From Choristoneura fumiferana (Eukaryota; Arthropoda; Insecta; Lepidoptera; Tortricidae), in contig NC_133478.1 of assembly GCF_025370935.1 (NCBI RefSeq), positions 13,497,574 through 13,561,573 of the forward strand: a stretch of DNA of 64,000 nucleotides, in the 5' to 3' direction. Below, piece after piece: positions 23,701 to 32,700 of this stretch. The position numbers and the translations under genes are program-made. Under the pieces are notes generated by a model. It saw only the letters and a program-made list of their open reading frames with translations. It searched no databases and was not told the DNA's origin. The stretch's first letter is position 1, and each line of letters starts with the position of its first letter.

Positions 23701-25855
23701 ATTGCCCTTTTAAGCATAGTTGGCAAGCTTTTTGGTCGAGTCATCCTGTGTAAAATCCAAAAGCTTGCAGACCGTATCTATCCTGAGGCGCAGTGTGGTT
23801 TTCGCTCCCAGCGATCCACAGTAGATATGATCTTCACACTTCGTCAGTTACAGGAGAAGTGTAGGGAGCAGAACACCCCCCTCTACGTCGCTTTCGTTGA
23901 CCTTAACAAAGCGTTCGATACGGTCAGCCGGGAAGGTCTCTATTTTGCGCTCGAGAGCATTGGGTGTCCGCCTAAGCTTCTAAGCCTGGTAAAATCATTT
24001 CACGAAGGCATGAAGGGCGTAGTAGTTTACAACGGCAACACATCGGAGCCGTTTGATGTTCGCAGAGGTGTGCGTCAGGGCTGCGTTCTGGCTCCTACCC
24101 TGTTCGGAATATATTTCTCACTAATATTACGAACAGCTTTCGGTGACACCGAACGGGGTATTCATCTGCACACGAGGCGCGACGGTAAGATGTTAAATAT
24201 CTCTCTCCTCAAATCCAAAAAACATCGTGAGGATCTTTTCGTCGACAGTCTTCTCTTTGCCGATGATGCAGCCTTTGTAGCCAATTCTGCGGCTGAACTT
24301 CAGTCAATGGTGGACAATTTTTCCCGGGCGTGTTCCTTATACGCTATGACCGTCAACACCAAAAAAACAGTTGTTCTTGCACAAGGGATTTCTGTCGCCC
24401 CCTCAATTTCGCTGAATGGCGCCATGCTGGAGGTAGTTGACAGGTTTTGCTACTTAGGATCGACTGTGTCAAACAATCTCTCACTTAATGCGGAGATCGA
24501 CATTCGTATTGGCAAAGCGGCGACCATGTTCGGGAAGCTTAGTACGAGAGTGTGGAACAATAAAAAGCTCACCACAAGGACCAAGATGGTTGTCTTCCAG
24601 GCTTCCATCATGAGCATCCTTTTGTACGGAGCTGAAACCTGGACAACGTATGCAAAACAAGAGCGTCAGTTAAACTCCTTCTACATGCGCTGTCTGCGGA
24701 GGATCCTGGGTATTTCATGGCAAGACAGGGTCACCAACGAGAGGGTTCTAGAAATTGCACAGCTGCCTAGCCTAATCGCTCTTCTCAAACAGAGACGCTT
24801 ACGTTGGCTAGGGCACGTGCATAGAATGGAGCCCTCTCGATTACCGCGTCATGTCATGCTCGGCGCAGTGGCCAATGCCAAGAGAAACGTCGGGAGGCCT
24901 TTGCTCAGATTTAAGGACTGCGCTAAGCGAGACATGGCCGCCTTCAAAATTGACCACCTTGACTGGGAACTGTTGGCGGAGAAACGCACAGATTGGCGCG
25001 GACGTGTGTTGGAGGGTCGCAAGTATTGCGATGAGGCCTGGTTCAGGGCACTTGCTGACAAGAGACAGAAACGCCATCAAGGCGGTTCTGCACCAACATC
25101 CGCAGATTTCTCTTGTCTGGCCTGTGGGCGGACATGTCGCTCTCGCATCGGTCTGGTCAGTCACCAAAGACGTTGTGCACAGGCGCCACGCCAAAATTCG
25201 TCTGGAACAGACGCGTAGGCCTGATGATGATGACTCGTCAAGACGAATCAAACGAACCCAAACTCGATGGGTTTTGTGTCGTTTCATTATGTAGCAGTTG
25301 TTGTAGTTTTATTATGTTTCAGCTCAATCGGAAACCGGCAAGTGGATCAAATTTAACTTGCGAGTTTTTGGTAATTTTTTTTAAAACAAGCTTTTTTGCT
25401 AACTGTACTTTTTGACAAATTTACTTGCACTGTAACCTAAACTACATTCGCATACCAAATTTCAAGTCACTACCAGATTATTGTATTATCACGCAATTTA
25501 CATAACTATTCCAAATTTCAAGTCATTTTGACTAGGTACTGGAAATCGGTCAAATTTAACTTGCAATATTTGACTTCAAAAAGACAACAACGGGACAGGT
25601 GAAACTAAATATATATATAAAACAAAAAAAGCTTGTACCTAATGATCAAATACACTCGTATTTTCCCGACCGCCACTTTGTTTATCGCACCGGCAGGGCA
25701 CGACACGATACAATGAAATTATGCAATAAAATTCAATTAAGAAATAAAAATTATACTTACCTTTCTTCATCGTGAGGAAATTGATGAAATCTTAGTTCCT
25801 TGTTTAAGCGAGATGAAGAATTGCACGCACTGACACTACACGTCGTATGCACCAT
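17493..25855 (-). CDS. THAP-domain protein, unit A (5-exon model, 218 aa)
   Basis: Joined exons 25855-25761, 20956-20785, 19790-19725, 18147-18052 and 17720-17493 give one open frame of 657 nt (218 aa plus TAA). The N-terminus is a THAP C2CH zinc finger, a DNA-binding fold also found in P-element transposase: C6-x4-C11, then C59-x2-H62, with the family's conserved P27, W36, F63 and an AVPTL box at 77-81. A Ser/Thr linker follows, then an acidic stretch at 118-126 preceded by I115-K116-T117-E118 (a SUMO-type psi-K-x-E), then a heptad-rich coiled coil at about 164-211. This is the usual layout of a nuclear THAP transcription factor or cofactor. All junctions fit GT/AG and keep frame (phases 2,0,0,0). 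Intron 1 is 4.8 kb and full of transposons. The domain call is firm; exon joining is inferred without RNA data. Reading past exon 2 meets a TAG soon after the donor, so a short THAP-only form is possible. Confidence 0.8.
18052..18147 (-). CDS. Unit A exon 4: acidic exon with SUMO-like motif
   Basis: This is a 96-nt phase-0 exon, acceptor TTATTTCAG, donor ACACAG|GTTTGTA. It begins TLVIKTEEDDEDDEE: a psi-K-x-E sumoylation consensus next to a run of nine acidic residues, as often seen in regulatory linkers of zinc-finger proteins. The remainder (MPLYTSDRHG...) is unrecognised. A 290-bp MITE begins 59 bp upstream of it in the genome. Confidence 0.65.
18206..18495. mobile_element. MITE with nested palindromes (290 bp)
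   Basis: Termini GTGCGACCAAAACGCTGC and GCAGCGGTTTGGTCGCAC are inverted. Inside, a second stem pairs TACGGCACGTCACTGCGATT with its complement. It lies between exons 3 and 4 of unit A. The open frames over it on both strands come from the palindrome. Confidence 0.72.
18705..18843. mobile_element. Palindromic MITE, TACCACTACCATGAG family
   Basis: TACCACTACCATGAGTT... pairs with ...AACTCATGGTAGTGGTA over most of 139 bp, including GACCGTACTCGATAGCGACG and its complement. Other copies: 62822-62956 (full) and 47177-47231 (half). Confidence 0.72.
18950..19550 (+). repeat. Tandemly duplicated LINE 3' tail
   Basis: Two copies of about 300 bp (18950-19240 and 19240-19550) share GACGGTGGAAGCATTCTACA, CTGAACGTAGATATAG, TATTTTATTTGTAATTATAT and TTCCGAAAGCGCTGGTAGT. 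The second ends in AATAAATCATTTGAATTTTG, a usual 3' end of moth LINEs. It lies in the intron between exons 3 and 4 of unit A. Confidence 0.65.
19725..19790 (-). CDS. Unit A exon 3: Ser/Thr-rich linker
   Basis: This is a 66-nt phase-0 exon of 22 codons between TTTTTTAG and GAG|GTATGT. It encodes a Thr/Ser-rich stretch (HTTTATTSSSANEME) with no known fold, a flexible linker between the DNA-binding domain and the acidic exon. It is too short for any ORF caller, and is supported by good splice sites and continued frame on both sides. Confidence 0.62.
19894..20018. mobile_element. Mariner-like MITE (125 bp) with TA duplication
   Basis: CAGTCAACG...CGTTGACTG termini flanked by TA on both sides; inner AAGTGATCA words also pair. 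In the intron between exons 2 and 3 of unit A. Confidence 0.65.
20100..20430. other. Unclassified imperfect palindrome
   Basis: TCCCCACCAG-GGAGATAG and CTATCTCTACCAGTCGGGA-like segments pair around 20255-20385, giving chance open frames on the minus strand. It is not recognised as a gene. Confidence 0.35.
20785..20956 (-). CDS. Unit A exon 2: rest of THAP domain
   Basis: It starts after TTTTCAG and carries 58 codons once the two bases of exon 1 are added. It shows LWVEACKRPDL (W36), HICNLHF (C59, H62, F63), LKK and AVPTL, the signature second half of a THAP domain. The donor is taken at GGA|GTAAAG (phase 0). The alternative AAG|GTTACA six bases later would break the frame with exon 3 less plausibly, and read-through gives five residues and a stop. 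Confidence 0.82.
20990..21210 (-). repeat. Interspersed repeat ending CGGGCAACAGCTAGT
   Basis: Reads GACGG-GTTGCGGGCAACAGCTAGT at its end on the minus strand, with CCCGCGGGATAGCGATAAA and TGAACCGATTTAGATGAAAT inside. Other members: 185-415 and 3080-3270 (-), 2585-2800, 41310-41512, 48000-48100, 58745-58935 and 60495-60716 (+). Class unknown; it starts beside a TTATAAATGCGAAAGT motif. Confidence 0.65.
21590..21960 (+). mobile_element. CR1/Jockey-like LINE 3' fragment
   Basis: A 61-codon frame (21598-21783) ends with GMAPKVYNKLPNKI...FKVALYNFLAVKAYYSVQEYL, the usual C-terminus of insect LINE ORF2 (x-Y-N-x-L-P near the end). A non-coding tail with AATAAATAATTTTGAATTTG follows. It is a dead 5'-truncated copy in intron 1 of unit A. 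Confidence 0.65.
22310..22613. repeat. Interspersed repeat with internal 120-bp tandem units
   Basis: Units start at TACTCGTCAAGA at 22374, 22494 and 22613 (periods 120 and 119 bp), with a partial unit before. Each reads ATGGGGTTG-GTCG...CCTTCCAGC-CCAT. The third unit is split by the LINE and resumes at 25245-25290. A related piece lies at 21435-21580. Confidence 0.75.
22561..25218 (+). CDS. RTE-like LINE reverse transcriptase (5'-truncated)
   Basis: 885-codon open frame. The first 21 codons are flanking repeat; LINE sequence starts at 22626. It holds the last part of an AP-type endonuclease (D74-H75, the SDH-like motif), a reverse transcriptase with motif A (F445-V-D447), motif B (R502-G-V-R-Q-G507) and motif C FADD (F566-A-D568-D569), and a C-terminal CCHC finger (C852-x2-C855-x12-H868-x3-C872). 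It copies its RNA at a nicked target. There is no frameshift or stop, so the insertion is recent, but the missing 5' endonuclease makes it unable to move alone. It runs antisense inside intron 1 of THAP unit A. RTE-type by its short 3' tail of GATGATG; the exact clade is tentative. Confidence 0.9.
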   Translation: MAPSSSIIKLWLPFSIKVLVKTNTYFKGKTPRKVSWRHPRSGRWHQLDVVLSRTKDLREVLHTRTFHSADCDTDHSLVAAHIAITHKKIHSSKLPGKRRLNVSNTRVDENIQKFESLASNVLVENTINTPLCEEWSNVKKLLTETAIETFGGLKTKSQDWFSDNIEHLQPMLDSKREAALRHRMHPSPDTGIALRNSKAALQRSVRYFANMYWSNLGRTIQICADRGNISGVYEGIKRALGPVIKKTAPLKDADGSVITDSQKQLDRWVEHYVGLYSQPVFLHPEAVQSMPKLDKWTELDDLPTIEEFNAAVNQLKCGKSPGGDGTQAEVIKLQCIRPILHNLLCKCWEEGSVPQDMRDANIVTLYKGKGDRGDCNCYRGIALLSIVGKLFGRVILCKIQKLADRIYPEAQCGFRSQRSTVDMIFTLRQLQEKCREQNTPLYVAFVDLNKAFDTVSREGLYFALESIGCPPKLLSLVKSFHEGMKGVVVYNGNTSEPFDVRRGVRQGCVLAPTLFGIYFSLILRTAFGDTERGIHLHTRRDGKMLNISLLKSKKHREDLFVDSLLFADDAAFVANSAAELQSMVDNFSRACSLYAMTVNTKKTVVLAQGISVAPSISLNGAMLEVVDRFCYLGSTVSNNLSLNAEIDIRIGKAATMFGKLSTRVWNNKKLTTRTKMVVFQASIMSILLYGAETWTTYAKQERQLNSFYMRCLRRILGISWQDRVTNERVLEIAQLPSLIALLKQRRLRWLGHVHRMEPSRLPRHVMLGAVANAKRNVGRPLLRFKDCAKRDMAAFKIDHLDWELLAEKRTDWRGRVLEGRKYCDEAWFRALADKRQKRHQGGSAPTSADFSCLACGRTCRSRIGLVSHQRRCAQAPRQNSSGTDA
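22626..25232 (+). mobile_element. RTE-like LINE insertion with 12-bp target duplication
   Basis: ACTCGTCAAGAC occurs at 22614-22625 and again at 25233-25244, bordering 2607 bp. The tail after the TAG is GCCTGATGATGATG, typical of RTE elements. The flanking repeat continues across the insertion (GAATCAAACGAACCCAAACT after the second copy), so the empty site can be read directly. Confidence 0.88.
25290..25620. repeat. Interspersed repeat (TTTTGCTNACTGTACTT family)
   Basis: The stretch 25381-25560, with repeated CCAAATTTCAAGTCA and TCAAATTTAACTTGC words, matches 40015-40225 over most of its length. It continues the repeat interrupted by the LINE. It has no coding capacity. Confidence 0.55.
25761..25855 (-). 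CDS. Unit A exon 1: start of THAP zinc finger
   Basis: ATG at 25855 opens 31 codons plus 2 nt, ending at a consensus donor AAAG|GTAAGT. It holds zinc ligands C6 and C11 and the F-H-Q-F-P motif with conserved P27. A possible acceptor (TTTATAG) lies 11 nt before the ATG, so an untranslated exon may exist upstream. No initiator-like motif is seen right next to it, unlike units B and C. Confidence 0.78.
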
Positions 25856-26274
25856 AATAAATTTTACTATAAATTGAAATGTTAAAAAATACAAACATTG
25901 GCACATAGAACCTCCTCCTTTTTTGAAGTCGGTTAAAAATTAAAACGCGATAGCCCTAGAAGACTTGTCCCAAGCTACTAAGATCGGCGAAGTATGCAGC
26001 TGGGGCTCCTCCCACCAGCGCCGCACCCCTCACGCCCCGCACGATTGATCTGTCTAGACGACTAGACATCTCCGCCGGATTACTGTAGGTAGGTAGGGAA
26101 ACTTGTTATACTGTGGTAGAACCTTGTGCAATCAAAGAACCTGAATCGCGTACTAACCCTAGTACCGCCATATCATATTGACATTTCATACATCTGCCAA
26201 AAAATCATATCGAAGATTATTATGAAAACGTTCCGCCCTCAGATCATAGTATTATGGGAGATTGACCCAATAGG

Positions 26275-26525
26275 TAAGAGTGTGACGTCTCTCGATGAGA
26301 GCGGAACATAGATGTCGCTAGTGCTGCTGCATAAGTAGCGTAGAAGAAATAAGCAACCTGAGATATGTATGCATAGGAAAAATTCGTGTCTAGATTCCTG
26401 TCCAGCGGTGGTGTAGGGGTTATAGCACGCAGCACGGATTGCTGAGGACCTGGGTTCGATTCCCAGCGCTGGTCTCTTTTTCTGGTTTTTCTGTGCATCC
26501 AAGTCTCAGTTTGTATTTCCAATAG
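26275..26525 (+). repeat. Repeat with embedded tRNA-like module
   Basis: About 235 bp matches 59475-59715 at over 90%. In the middle, 26402-26474, lies a tRNA-like piece: CCAGCG pairs with CGCTGG, a D-arm-like GGTGTAGGGGTTATAGCAC, and a perfect T-arm CTGGG-TTCGATT-CCCAG (box B). TCTCTTTTTCT after it could stop Pol III. The anticodon stem is irregular, so a SINE is likelier than a real tRNA gene. Confidence 0.65.
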
Positions 26526-26864
26526 GTACGCTAATTGTACGTGTCCAAATGTCTCCCACTTATGTAACTAACACAAAAACAAAAGCTGCATAAACGGCAC
26601 ACAAAGTCATATTTTCTACGCACATTTAAAACACGAAACAATACTAATACCTACAGTTACTACTAACACACATGCAAAAAAAAGGACTGAGGCATCATTC
26701 TGTAGCTACATATGATATTTTCCCATTTGTGTAAAGTGTATTCAAATAAGTACACAGGTGATGTGAACTCACTGTTGTAGATAGTTATATTTTCTTTCTC
26801 AAACATGACATGAAATATTGACGTTGTATTACAAGTAATAGGCCGGGAAGTATCGCGTTGTAGG

Positions 26865-27035
26865 CGCTGCGGCTGGCCTGCCTGCGCGCGGTCACTCTAG
26901 CGGCCTGCAATGAGATTTCATACAAACCCGCCCTCAGCCGGCAATGCGACAGTCTTTTGTTTCAACGCTCGCTGCGGCACGGTGCGCGCCCGCCGCCAGC
27001 ACCACCGCCTAGCCGCCGCGGAAAATTTTGACAGA
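26865..27035. promoter_or_regulatory. GC-rich island, possible unit A promoter
   Basis: About 170 bp rich in GCGC/GCCGCC words in AT-rich surroundings, 1 kb upstream of unit A exon 1. A minus-strand TCAGTT lies at its upstream edge near 27055. Since exon 1 of A has a possible acceptor before its ATG, an untranslated first exon here is plausible. This is inferred from composition only. Confidence 0.3.
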
Positions 27036-27399
27036 AGGCTGAAGGAGGCTAACTGATTCAAAACGGGTCACGCTGTCATTTTGATTTTATCTCTTTCCCA
27101 CACATACAAAGCATCGGAGCTCGTCTGCGTAATATTTCCTGTCATGAACTATCTCATGGGAGGCGGTTTGGTTATTCTATTCATCTTTCAGCCGTTGTTG
27201 AGAAAAGAAATATCGCTGTCCGAAGTTACGTGCGCGTCCGTAAAATAGCGAGGCAGGAGTCCTCGTAAGATGCGGGTACTACAAAATCCAGAGTCAGGCA
27301 GAAGTCGTTGATAAAACTCAAGAACAACAGCAGAAATTATGGGTGCACGCACGGTACAATGCGCACAATAAAACACAAGATCCGAATCCCTTAATGACT

Positions 27400-28000
27400 C
27401 CTTTCAAATCTTATCGACTCCGGAGTTACTAACTCCGACCAAGTCCGGTCGGATCGAGCGGCTCGTGATCGCCGTCACACTCACTCGCTCTGCTTTCGCT
27501 CTCGGCGCAGATCGGATCGGATCTTATTACGTTTACGTTGTGAGCCGGTACCTACGTCGGTACTCGGACTACTCGCTCGGTTATATTGGAAAGAAATTAG
27601 ATATAATTAAAACACAATATAATATGACCGGAGCGGGCTACGCTTAATTTCACGAAATATTAAGCAAAAATTGCAACGAAAAATAGGTCTTATGGCACAG
27701 ACTTTCAATCATAATATTGTTTCGAATCACTAGGCAGGCAGTTAAAGTAGCTCATAGTTCTTTAAAAAATACACAATTTAGAATTTTTCAACATCAAAAG
27801 GACGAAACGAATCGGTACTTCAGTTCAGTACCTTGACCTTGGTACCGACCGAACCGAGCCGGGCCGGATCGGCCATAGATAAATTAATAATCGCTCGAAA
27901 GAACCGGAGCGGAGTCAGTCAATAAAGGAGTCGGATTCAATAAGCGGATTCGGTACCGACACCGGAGCTGGATCTAGTGAGTCAGATCACTTCGCGGAGT
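27400..28000. other. GC-richer stretch with scattered CGGATC/CCGGAG/GGTACC words
   Basis: Short words GACTCCGGAGTTA, GGATCGGATCGG, CCGAACCGAGCCGGGCCGGA and GGTACCGAC recur in both orientations within 600 bp. No open frame of note. It may be a decayed transposon; it lies upstream of THAP unit A. Confidence 0.35.
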
Positions 28001-28061
28001 TGAGATTACCCATGTCTAGTTAGTTGTAACAAACAGCGACATTTGACAACTGACAGCTGTC

Positions 28062-28437
28062 CAGTGTTGCCAGATGCCGGCCGGAATACAAAAAGCGGGA
28101 GCTGCGCTTTCAAAACGCGGATTTTTAAATAAAAATGCGGAATACGTTTATAGGCTTTTTCTGAATATACGCTACTGTGTGAGTGAAATGGCTTTATCGC
28201 AAAAGCGCGCAAGTGTGAATAGTACAACCAGTGCTTCCGCTGCGCCGTAAGCGTTCGTCTGTTTCGTTCGTTCGATGTTTTGAATTTACCACCTTTTTCC
28301 ACGAGCAAGTGGTAACGTTTAAAAGTTGTTCGTGTATATTTAAAAAAAGCGGATTCGCGTTAGCTTAACGCGGATAGCGGGGCCAGTGGCAAAAAGGCGG
28401 GATAAAAAGCGGAAAAGCGAGGTGTCTGGCAACACTG
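28062..28437. mobile_element. Non-autonomous hAT element (376 bp) with 8-bp duplication
   Basis: Ends CAGTGTTGCCAGA / TCTGGCAACACTG are inverted repeats with the CA-G start usual in hAT. The 8 bp CAGCTGTC before (28054-28061) and after (28438-28445) are identical. The inside carries several AAGCGGGA/GCGGA words and no transposase. Confidence 0.85.
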
Positions 28438-28457
28438 CAGCTGTCAATCCAACCTCT

Positions 28458-29480
28458 TTCTAGGGTTCCGTAGCCATAATGGCAAAAACGGAACCCTTAT
28501 AGTTTCGCCATGTCTGTCTGTCTGTCTGTCCGTCCGCGGCTTTGCTCAGGGACTATCAATATTAGAAAGCTGTAATTTTGTACGGATATATATGTAAGCT
28601 ATGCCGACAAAATAGTACAATATAAAATAGACGTACCTAAAGTGGGGGTGATTTTTTTTTCTCATCATGGTATTGTTGGATAGGTCTTTTAAAACCATTA
28701 GGGGTTTTTGATTCAGTGATTTGTTTGCGAAATATTCAACTTTAAAGTGCAAATTTTCAATAAAATCGAGCGTCCCCCCTCTAAAATCTAAACCGGAGGG
28801 TGGAAAATTTGAAAAATTCAGGATGGTAGTAAGTATATCAAACTTTCAAGGAAAACTATAACTTAGGGCTAAGTTTGCTTGAGAATTATTAATAGTTTAA
28901 GAGTAAATAGCAGCCTAAAGTCCGTATAAATAAAATACGGAATCCTTAGAAAAATATTACTTAATTTTTTCGTAATAAATAAATAATAAATAAATAGATA
29001 AATATCACGGGACAATTCACACCAATTAACCTAGTTCCAAAGTAAGCTTAGCAAAGCTTGTGTTATGGGTATTAAGCAACGGATAAATATAATTATATAG
29101 ATAGATACATACTTAAATACATATTAAACACCCTACACCCTATTATCCAACTTTTATGATCTAACCGGGGGTAGGAACAATAAACCGACACATTCGTTCA
29201 TCTCTGCGGCGCGTTGGGTCGAGCTCCTGCTCCCTTCGACGTTCTCTTCGCGAATTAAGATACGAATCCTACATAAAACACCCTGGGGTGGAAGAATCAA
29301 AGAAGAAAAGCGAGCGTCCAACAAGATCCAGCACGCGAGGGGGAGTAAATTCGAACCAGGTTAGACCCCTTCAACTTCCTTCTACTTCGCCTCCCCATAT
29401 TTTGGTTTGGTTTTTGGTTTGATGGCTACGGAACCCTATTTTAGGCGTGTCCGACACGCTCTTGGCCGGTTATTTCCATT
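28458..29480 (-). repeat. GGTTCCGTAGCC repeat, interrupted copy
   Basis: Complement of 14528-15133 split into 28458-28975 and 29422-29480. The 446 bp between hold a truncated type-2 SINE and about 290 bp of unrecognised sequence. Lies between THAP units B and A. Confidence 0.7.
28976..29130 (-). mobile_element. tRNA-derived SINE (type 2), 5'-truncated
   Basis: Complement of the tail and body of 12924-13190 (AAGTAAGCTTAGCAAAGCTT, GGGACAATTCACACCAATTA). It is nested in the GGTTCCGTAGCC repeat. Confidence 0.7.
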
Positions 29481-29680
29481 AAAAAGACAAAGGCACAAAA
29501 TCAAACGTCTCACCAAACGAAATAAAGTTTCATTAATTTTTCCAAAAAAAAAAACAGCATGCGAAAAAAAACCTGTCTATAGCAGTGAGCTACTACACTA
29601 CGAGTCTACTTAATATTGAATATTACAGAAAACTCGAGGTGTAAGTACCTAATTATAGTAATAATTAAGCAGATACAAAC

Positions 29681-29776
29681 TTGCGGTGGAGATCGAGTTC
29701 CGCTAGTAGACAAAGTCACCAACGCCACGGGTTCTTCCGAAGTGGAGGGTACCGCATCATCAGGTGGTATATAACC
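29681..29776 (-). CDS. Phase-0 linker exon (unit B exon 4)
   Basis: 96-nt phase-0 exon with a long poly-pyrimidine acceptor (T-rich, CAG) and donor CAA|GTTTGT. It encodes GYIPPDDAVPSTSEEPVALV and TLSTSGTRSPPQ, a disordered linker. Its assignment to B is by position; any upstream unit could splice into it. It sits 2.6 kb from exon 3. Confidence 0.55.
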
Positions 29777-32700
29777 CTGAAAAAAAAAACGATTATTGAC
29801 TATCTATAAACCATTTTCAACTTTTAAACTGGCTGCTGAAAGAGTTACTTTTCGCGAGTTTACTGTCTCTGTAAGTTAGTCAAATTCTTATTTCGTATCT
29901 TCGAATCGGCTGGATTGATATTGACTGCTAGTGCAAGTATCCTTAAATAAAGCTCTTCTAAAGAAAATGCCCGATTTTCTTTTTTTATTTAAAGTTCTTT
30001 TACTTTTACTCATCCTCAGACGGGTTTTTTTGATTGGGTACTTTAAGAGTCCACAGTACGCTCGCGTCTCCATACAAACGTAGTTTTGTTCTAATTTACA
30101 TGCTTGTAAATGCTTGCTTGCATGCTTGTTGCGTTTTGATCTGTTGTGCTGCTGCTATCAGTTATTTTGTTGGAACTCCAGATTTTTTTTATTGGATCTG
30201 AAACAGCGTGTGGGTTTTGGTGGAAAAATACACCTGCTGTTGTTTAATGAATAAGGCGGGAAAGCATGAAAAATTTTATTGGAATAAATATCATATTTTG
30301 TTGAGAAAAGGTTTATTCTAATTTAGTTTTTTTTCTTCACCATTTTTGACGAAAGCTTTATATTAGTCTCGGCTGGAATAGCAAGCTCATCCGTTTAATT
30401 CTCATATTCAGCCAGCAATTGTCTACTTCCAGGCCACGACAATATTCTACTATTTAATATCAGATGTATAATAAAAATACAATAAAATTACAATACTTAA
30501 TCCATATTAATTATTATCAATGCGAAAGTATAAGTATGGATGGATATATATTGTATGTATGTATTATGTGGTCTTACGTAGTCACGGTTTCTTATACACA
30601 TCATCATCGCCCTATCTTAGTGCACTGCTAGACATAGAGCTCTCCAATGAGGGCTATCGCGTATGAATTCGCCGCTAGAAGCGCTAGTGTAGCGTCAGGG
30701 GTCCGAAATGTCAAATCACATAATTTTTGGGTGAGCTACGCGGGTTTATTTATAATTAGAATAATTATGTGAATATTTTGCATTACCTGAAATTAATTAT
30801 GGCAATTATGCGTTACGGGGCAATGAATGTCTGTGTTTTGAGACAGTTTTGTCTTTCGGAAACTTTTTACCGAACAAAACGGAACTACACAACAACGCAA
30901 CACTGTGGTTGCTCGATATCTTTATGGTTCCGTTTTAAGGTGTATTAAATATGATTTTAATCTAAACTTAAAGCCACACTTAAAAACCTTACTCAACAGT
31001 GGCGCCATCTAGAAAGACAAAAAACTATAGCCTTTATTGCACGCAACTGAGCGCGATCCTCGGCCACTCTCGTCCAGTTCTTGCCAGCCAGCCACCTTGC
31101 GAAGATCATCGGTCGACTTAGTTTCTCTCTCATACAAACGGCGATAATCCCCCTAAATTTTGGCCAATTTTGACCAATTCTTGATAATTATTTTGTCAGT
31201 TAACATTTAAGCTAAAATATTGTACCATCAGCCAAATATGTGGTCTACCACCCTAAAGTTGATAATCGTTTGCATGTCATAAAACAATAATGCCAATAGA
31301 CGTAGGTATATGTCAACTGGAAAGTCCGACCTTAGCGACATATAAATTTGATAGGAACTTGTTTGAAAATTGATAGACCACTTATTAGGCTGATGGTAGG
31401 TACCTATTGTATAGCTAAAATAGGCTCCCCTTGTTTACGCATATTTTTTTATGTCATAATTCCATTTTGCGTAATCTATCTATTTAAGCATAATAGTATT
31501 TGTGCAAAACTGTTTTCGCACAGGTAATTATATTACACAGAATTCATTTACGCATAACCAATGTAAGCCGAATGGGCTTTACGCATAATTTGCGAATTCT
31601 GAATATTGTTTAGGCAGAAAACGACTAACGGATAAATTAGTTACGCAGAAAGTTACTTTCGCATATTTAATTTTGCCGTTATAATAAAATGATTATCCTT
31701 TAATATTACAACAGAAACGATAGTTTTCGTCAACTTTAAATAATATTTTATTTACTTTAATAAATTATAATAATAATACATTTTAGAAAATTAAAAGTAT
31801 GATACAAACTTCGAACTTTGGATCGTGCCGTCCCGCTCACACTAATTATATTTAATAGGAGAGTGAGAGGAACGGTGTACTGTAAACTTCATCTCATCTT
31901 GCCGCGCAGTGCTATAATATATGAAACGACAATGAATGAAATGAATGAGTGAATGTCAAAGTCCCGCTGTTATTATGTATGTAACATGTTCATGTGTGTG
32001 CGTGGCCTCAACTCTGGTGTCACTACCTATATTTGCCTACGTTCTCCTATTCTTGTTCGGGTCTCCACTGAGCGAGCCGCCTCGCGCGGTAGCCATTTTG
32101 CGTTGCGATTTGGACCCTTGTGACGAACAAAATCATGTCTCATGCGGTCATGCGCTTGTCTCGCACGGGGGTTCGCTCAGTGGAGACCCGACTTTATAAT
32201 AACGGCAGTAGTATAGGTACTCACTTTATCTTTTTAATTTAATGTCAAACAGAAAATACTAGGAACTTAGGTACTTAGTTATATATAAAATATCTTATCT
32301 ATAAAAGCTGCAAAGTTCATTAAAAACTTCAAAAAATTAAATTACAATTACGATACTTAAAACCAAAACGAAAAAAATACTTTACCTTTAACTTTTTTGT
32401 TTTTTTCTTTCTTGGCGACAATGAAGATATTTCTGGTGTATCTTTCGTAGTATCTGTGTTCTATAAAAAAGCCAATTAATATAAAACGAATACTTAAATA
32501 CTTATGATGAAAACATTATAAGATAATTATAAAAATAAAATCACTTACTTCGTCTTCATTATCAATGAATTTTAGTATATGGATAGTAGGGTACGCTGTT
32601 TTCTTCATTGTTCTTATTTTTTTCTTTTTAATGAAACAGCTATCCTCAAAGTGTATGGAACAAATAGTACTGTATTTACTCGGGACCCAGTTCTTACGTC

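Noticed and set aside
24841..25415. Open frames of 70-148 codons on both strands over the LINE 3' end
   Set aside because: Shadows of the reverse transcriptase frame and its tail, with no domain of their own.
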